From assembly GCA_041398565.1 (NCBI GenBank), contig JAWKUN010000005.1, positions 1,054,001 through 1,118,000 of the forward strand: 64,000 nucleotides of DNA, in the 5' to 3' direction. The notes under the pieces were generated by a model. That model did no database searches. It saw only the letters and a list, made by a program, of their open reading frames with translations, and was not told the DNA's origin. Made by a program: the position numbers and the translations under genes. The stretch comes from DATGPD01 sp041398565 (GTDB taxonomy: Bacteria > Planctomycetota > UBA1135 > UBA2386). Of this stretch, positions 62,182 to 64,000 are shown in pieces (position 1 is the stretch's first letter; each line of letters opens with the position of its first letter).

Positions 62182-63907
62182 GACGCCCTCCGGCGGGAAG
62201 CGGCGGCGCGCAGTGGCAGCGTCAGTCGGAAGCAGGCACCGTCGCCGTCGAGGCGCCCGCGCACCTCCACGCGCCCGCCGTGCAGCGTCGCTGCCCGCGC
62301 GACCAGAGCCAGACCGAGGCCCGATCCGCCGTTCACTCGCTCGCCGTGATGGCCGCGCTGGAACGGCTCGAAGATGGTCGCGCGCTCGTCGACCGGCACG
62401 CCCGGTCCGCGGTCGCGCACCTCGATCCACAACGCATCGGCTCCGGCGACGCCGGCCTCGATCTCGACTTCGCTGGCCGGCGGCGCGTAGCGCGCGGCGT
62501 TGGCCAACAGATTGCGCAGCGCGCGGGCGATCACCTCGAGATCGAGCTCGATGGCCGGCAGGTCGCGCGCCACCGTGATGCGCACGACTGGCCGACCGGG
62601 CGCAGCGCACTCAGCCCGGCGCGCACTCCGCGGGCGACCGCCACCCGCGCGGTGGTGCGGCGGAGTTCCAGGGCCGGGCGACTCTCCAGGCGCGCGAAGT
62701 CGAGCACGCGCTGCACTTGATCGGCCAGCCGGCGCACATCGAGATGCAGCGTGTGCAGGTAGTGCGGCAGCTTGTCGTCGGGCACTGTGCCCGAGGCCAG
62801 CATCTCCGCGCGCATCGACATCGCCGACAGGGGGGTGCGCAGTTCGTGGCTCACCAGGTCGACGAAGTCGCTGCGCAGGCGCGCCAGGCGCAGCTCGCGC
62901 TTGGCCACACGTGCCAACGCCACCTGGCTGGAGACGATCGCCAGGGCACCGAGTGCGAGAAGCAGCCACGAAAGACGCGTGAGCCAGGTGCTCACGAGGG
63001 TGCCGTTCGGCTCGGCCAGCCAGCGGCCGGCGAGCGCGTCCACGGCCTCGGCCAACGCTCGGGTGCCGTCACCGGTGCTCTCGTCGGCACTCTCGTCGCT
63101 GCTCGACGTGCTGCGACACAGGACTGCCGGATACGAGGCCGCGGCGCGCGCGGCCGACCGCTCGCGCAGCCGAGCCACCTCTTCCGGCAGCAGCAGGCAT
63201 ACCTCGTCGGCGCCGGACGGCAGGAGGACGACGTCCTGGCCGGTCCGTCGAGGGATCGTCGGCGGCCAGTCCGCGGGGCCGCGGGAAAGCCACGCGTCCA
63301 AAGCCGCGAGCAGGGCGCGCACGCCCGCGTCGGCGCGCAGCGACCCGTCGGTCGCCAGCAGTTCGTCGAGCACGGCCGGCGCGGCGAAGCCCGGCACCGC
63401 CAGGGTGCCGCGCACCAGAGCGTCCGCCAGATCGCGAGCTTTGGCGCGGACGTTGCCGCCACGCGCGTCGATCAGCCTGGCGAGCACTGCGACGGGCACG
63501 CCGCCGATGGCGACGGCTTCGCCGGTAGCTTGCTCGAGCGCAGCGCTCGCCCCGTCGCTGCCGGCGCACAGTCGCGCCAGTGCCAGCCACCCGCGCGGTG
63601 ACATCCCGATCTGCCGGGCGTGCGTCAGGAAGGTGAGCGCCTCGGCGTCGGCGGCGCGAGCCGCCAGTGCCAGCCCTTGTGCCTCGGCCAGCGACCGCGC
63701 CGACTCGGCCTCCGGCAGCGGCGCCGCGAAGGTCACGCGATGCGCTTTCGCGGTGCGCAGCCCGGCATCGAACTCCGCGGCGGCCAACGACGCCGCCAGC
63801 ATCGCCGTGGTCGCCTCCGCTTCCCGCACCGACCGAATCGGCGCGAGGAACGTCAGCACTGCCCACAAGCAGACGAACAGCGTGCCGGATACGAACGTCC
63901 TGCGCAT
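62178..63907 (-). pseudogene. sensor histidine kinase gene, split by a frameshift
   Basis: The product would be about 575 residues. From the ATG at 63907: a membrane helix (FVSGTLFVCLWAVLTFLAP), a helical sensor region of about 290 residues, a second membrane helix at about 310-329, then HisKA with the phospho-acceptor His354 in LVSHELRTPLSAM. Just after HisKA, near 62585-62600, the reading frame must change by one base: the first frame goes on to a stop near 62531, while the ATPase domain (N-box LRNLLANAARYA, EVRDRGPGVP, IFEPFQRG, GGSGLGLALVARA) is in another frame that ends at 62178 and overlaps the response-regulator start. The shift may be a real mutation or a sequencing error. If it is an error, this is an intact two-component system. 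Confidence 0.75.
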
Positions 63908-64000
63908 CGTCGCGGCACCGTAGCACTGAACGCCGGCCGGCGCAGTGCGTGGAAGACACGTGGATCGGCTTTGACGGGTCCATGACAAGTGGCGGGGACG

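Noticed and set aside
1..64000. CRISPR arrays, tRNA or rRNA genes, prophage genes
   Set aside because: I looked for regularly spaced repeats, cloverleaf-like sequences and phage structural genes and saw none; tRNA genes could still be missed by eye.

Overview
The window is high-GC bacterial DNA (close to 70% by eye), tightly packed with genes on both strands. I infer a member of the Planctomycetota. The reasons are several secreted proteins that share a C-terminal beta-rich domain, FG-GAP/VCBS, DNRLRE, LVIVD and carboxypeptidase-regulatory repeat proteins, a Ser/Thr kinase fused to WD40 repeats beside an ECF sigma gene, and many signal-peptide proteins of unknown role. This is inference from gene content; there is no rRNA or tRNA gene in the window to confirm it.

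Layout. 0-9.5 kb: a partial 3-hydroxyacyl-CoA dehydrogenase, a GPH-type sugar symporter, an FG-GAP secreted protein, an operon of a fused E1alpha-E1beta 2-oxoacid dehydrogenase with a FabD-like acyltransferase, and a Kef-type K+/H+ antiporter. 9.8-16.2 kb: nadA, an ECF sigma factor, a secreted protein and topA. 16.8-23.4 kb: a GH63-like hydrolase, a threonine dehydratase-like PLP enzyme, a small secreted protein, an FHA-membrane-trypsin protein and an aminopeptidase P. 23.6-33.5 kb: a large Ig-like repeat protein, a beta-lactamase-fold hydrolase, a small lipoprotein, a CCA-adding-type nucleotidyltransferase, HEAT and VWA proteins and a lipoprotein. 33.7-38.9 kb: an ECF sigma/anti-sigma pair, a zinc-ribbon/retropepsin membrane protein, a lipoprotein and a Fis-type regulator. 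39.3-43.1 kb: prfB with its programmed frameshift, purH, an unknown small gene and a YggS-family gene. 43.1-46 kb: an SGNH hydrolase and etfB-etfA. 46.2-53.4 kb: a HEAT/beta-propeller protein, a decayed aminophosphonate-catabolism cluster whose only intact gene is a phosphonatase-like HAD hydrolase, a NYN-LOTUS protein, a DNRLRE secreted protein and a phytanoyl-CoA dioxygenase-like enzyme. 53.5-59.7 kb: a kinase-WD40 protein with an overlapping ECF sigma gene, and two secreted proteins. 60.3-64 kb: a degenerate IS110 transposase and a two-component system whose kinase gene carries a frameshift.

How genes work together. Translationally coupled pairs with 4-nt overlaps include E1-acyltransferase, prfB-purH, unknown-yggS, ADH remnant-HAD and kinase-response regulator. 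Three ECF sigma genes show three contexts: with a zinc anti-sigma factor, with a membrane Ser/Thr kinase, and without an obvious partner.

The most unusual signals are (i) remnants of an FAD oxidoreductase and an alcohol dehydrogenase flanking the HAD gene, (ii) a family of multi-hairpin palindromic repeats (five copies seen), one of them inserted in frame in a coding sequence, and (iii) long perfect inverted repeats with no assigned function. I found no CRISPR array, prophage, or rRNA or tRNA gene.
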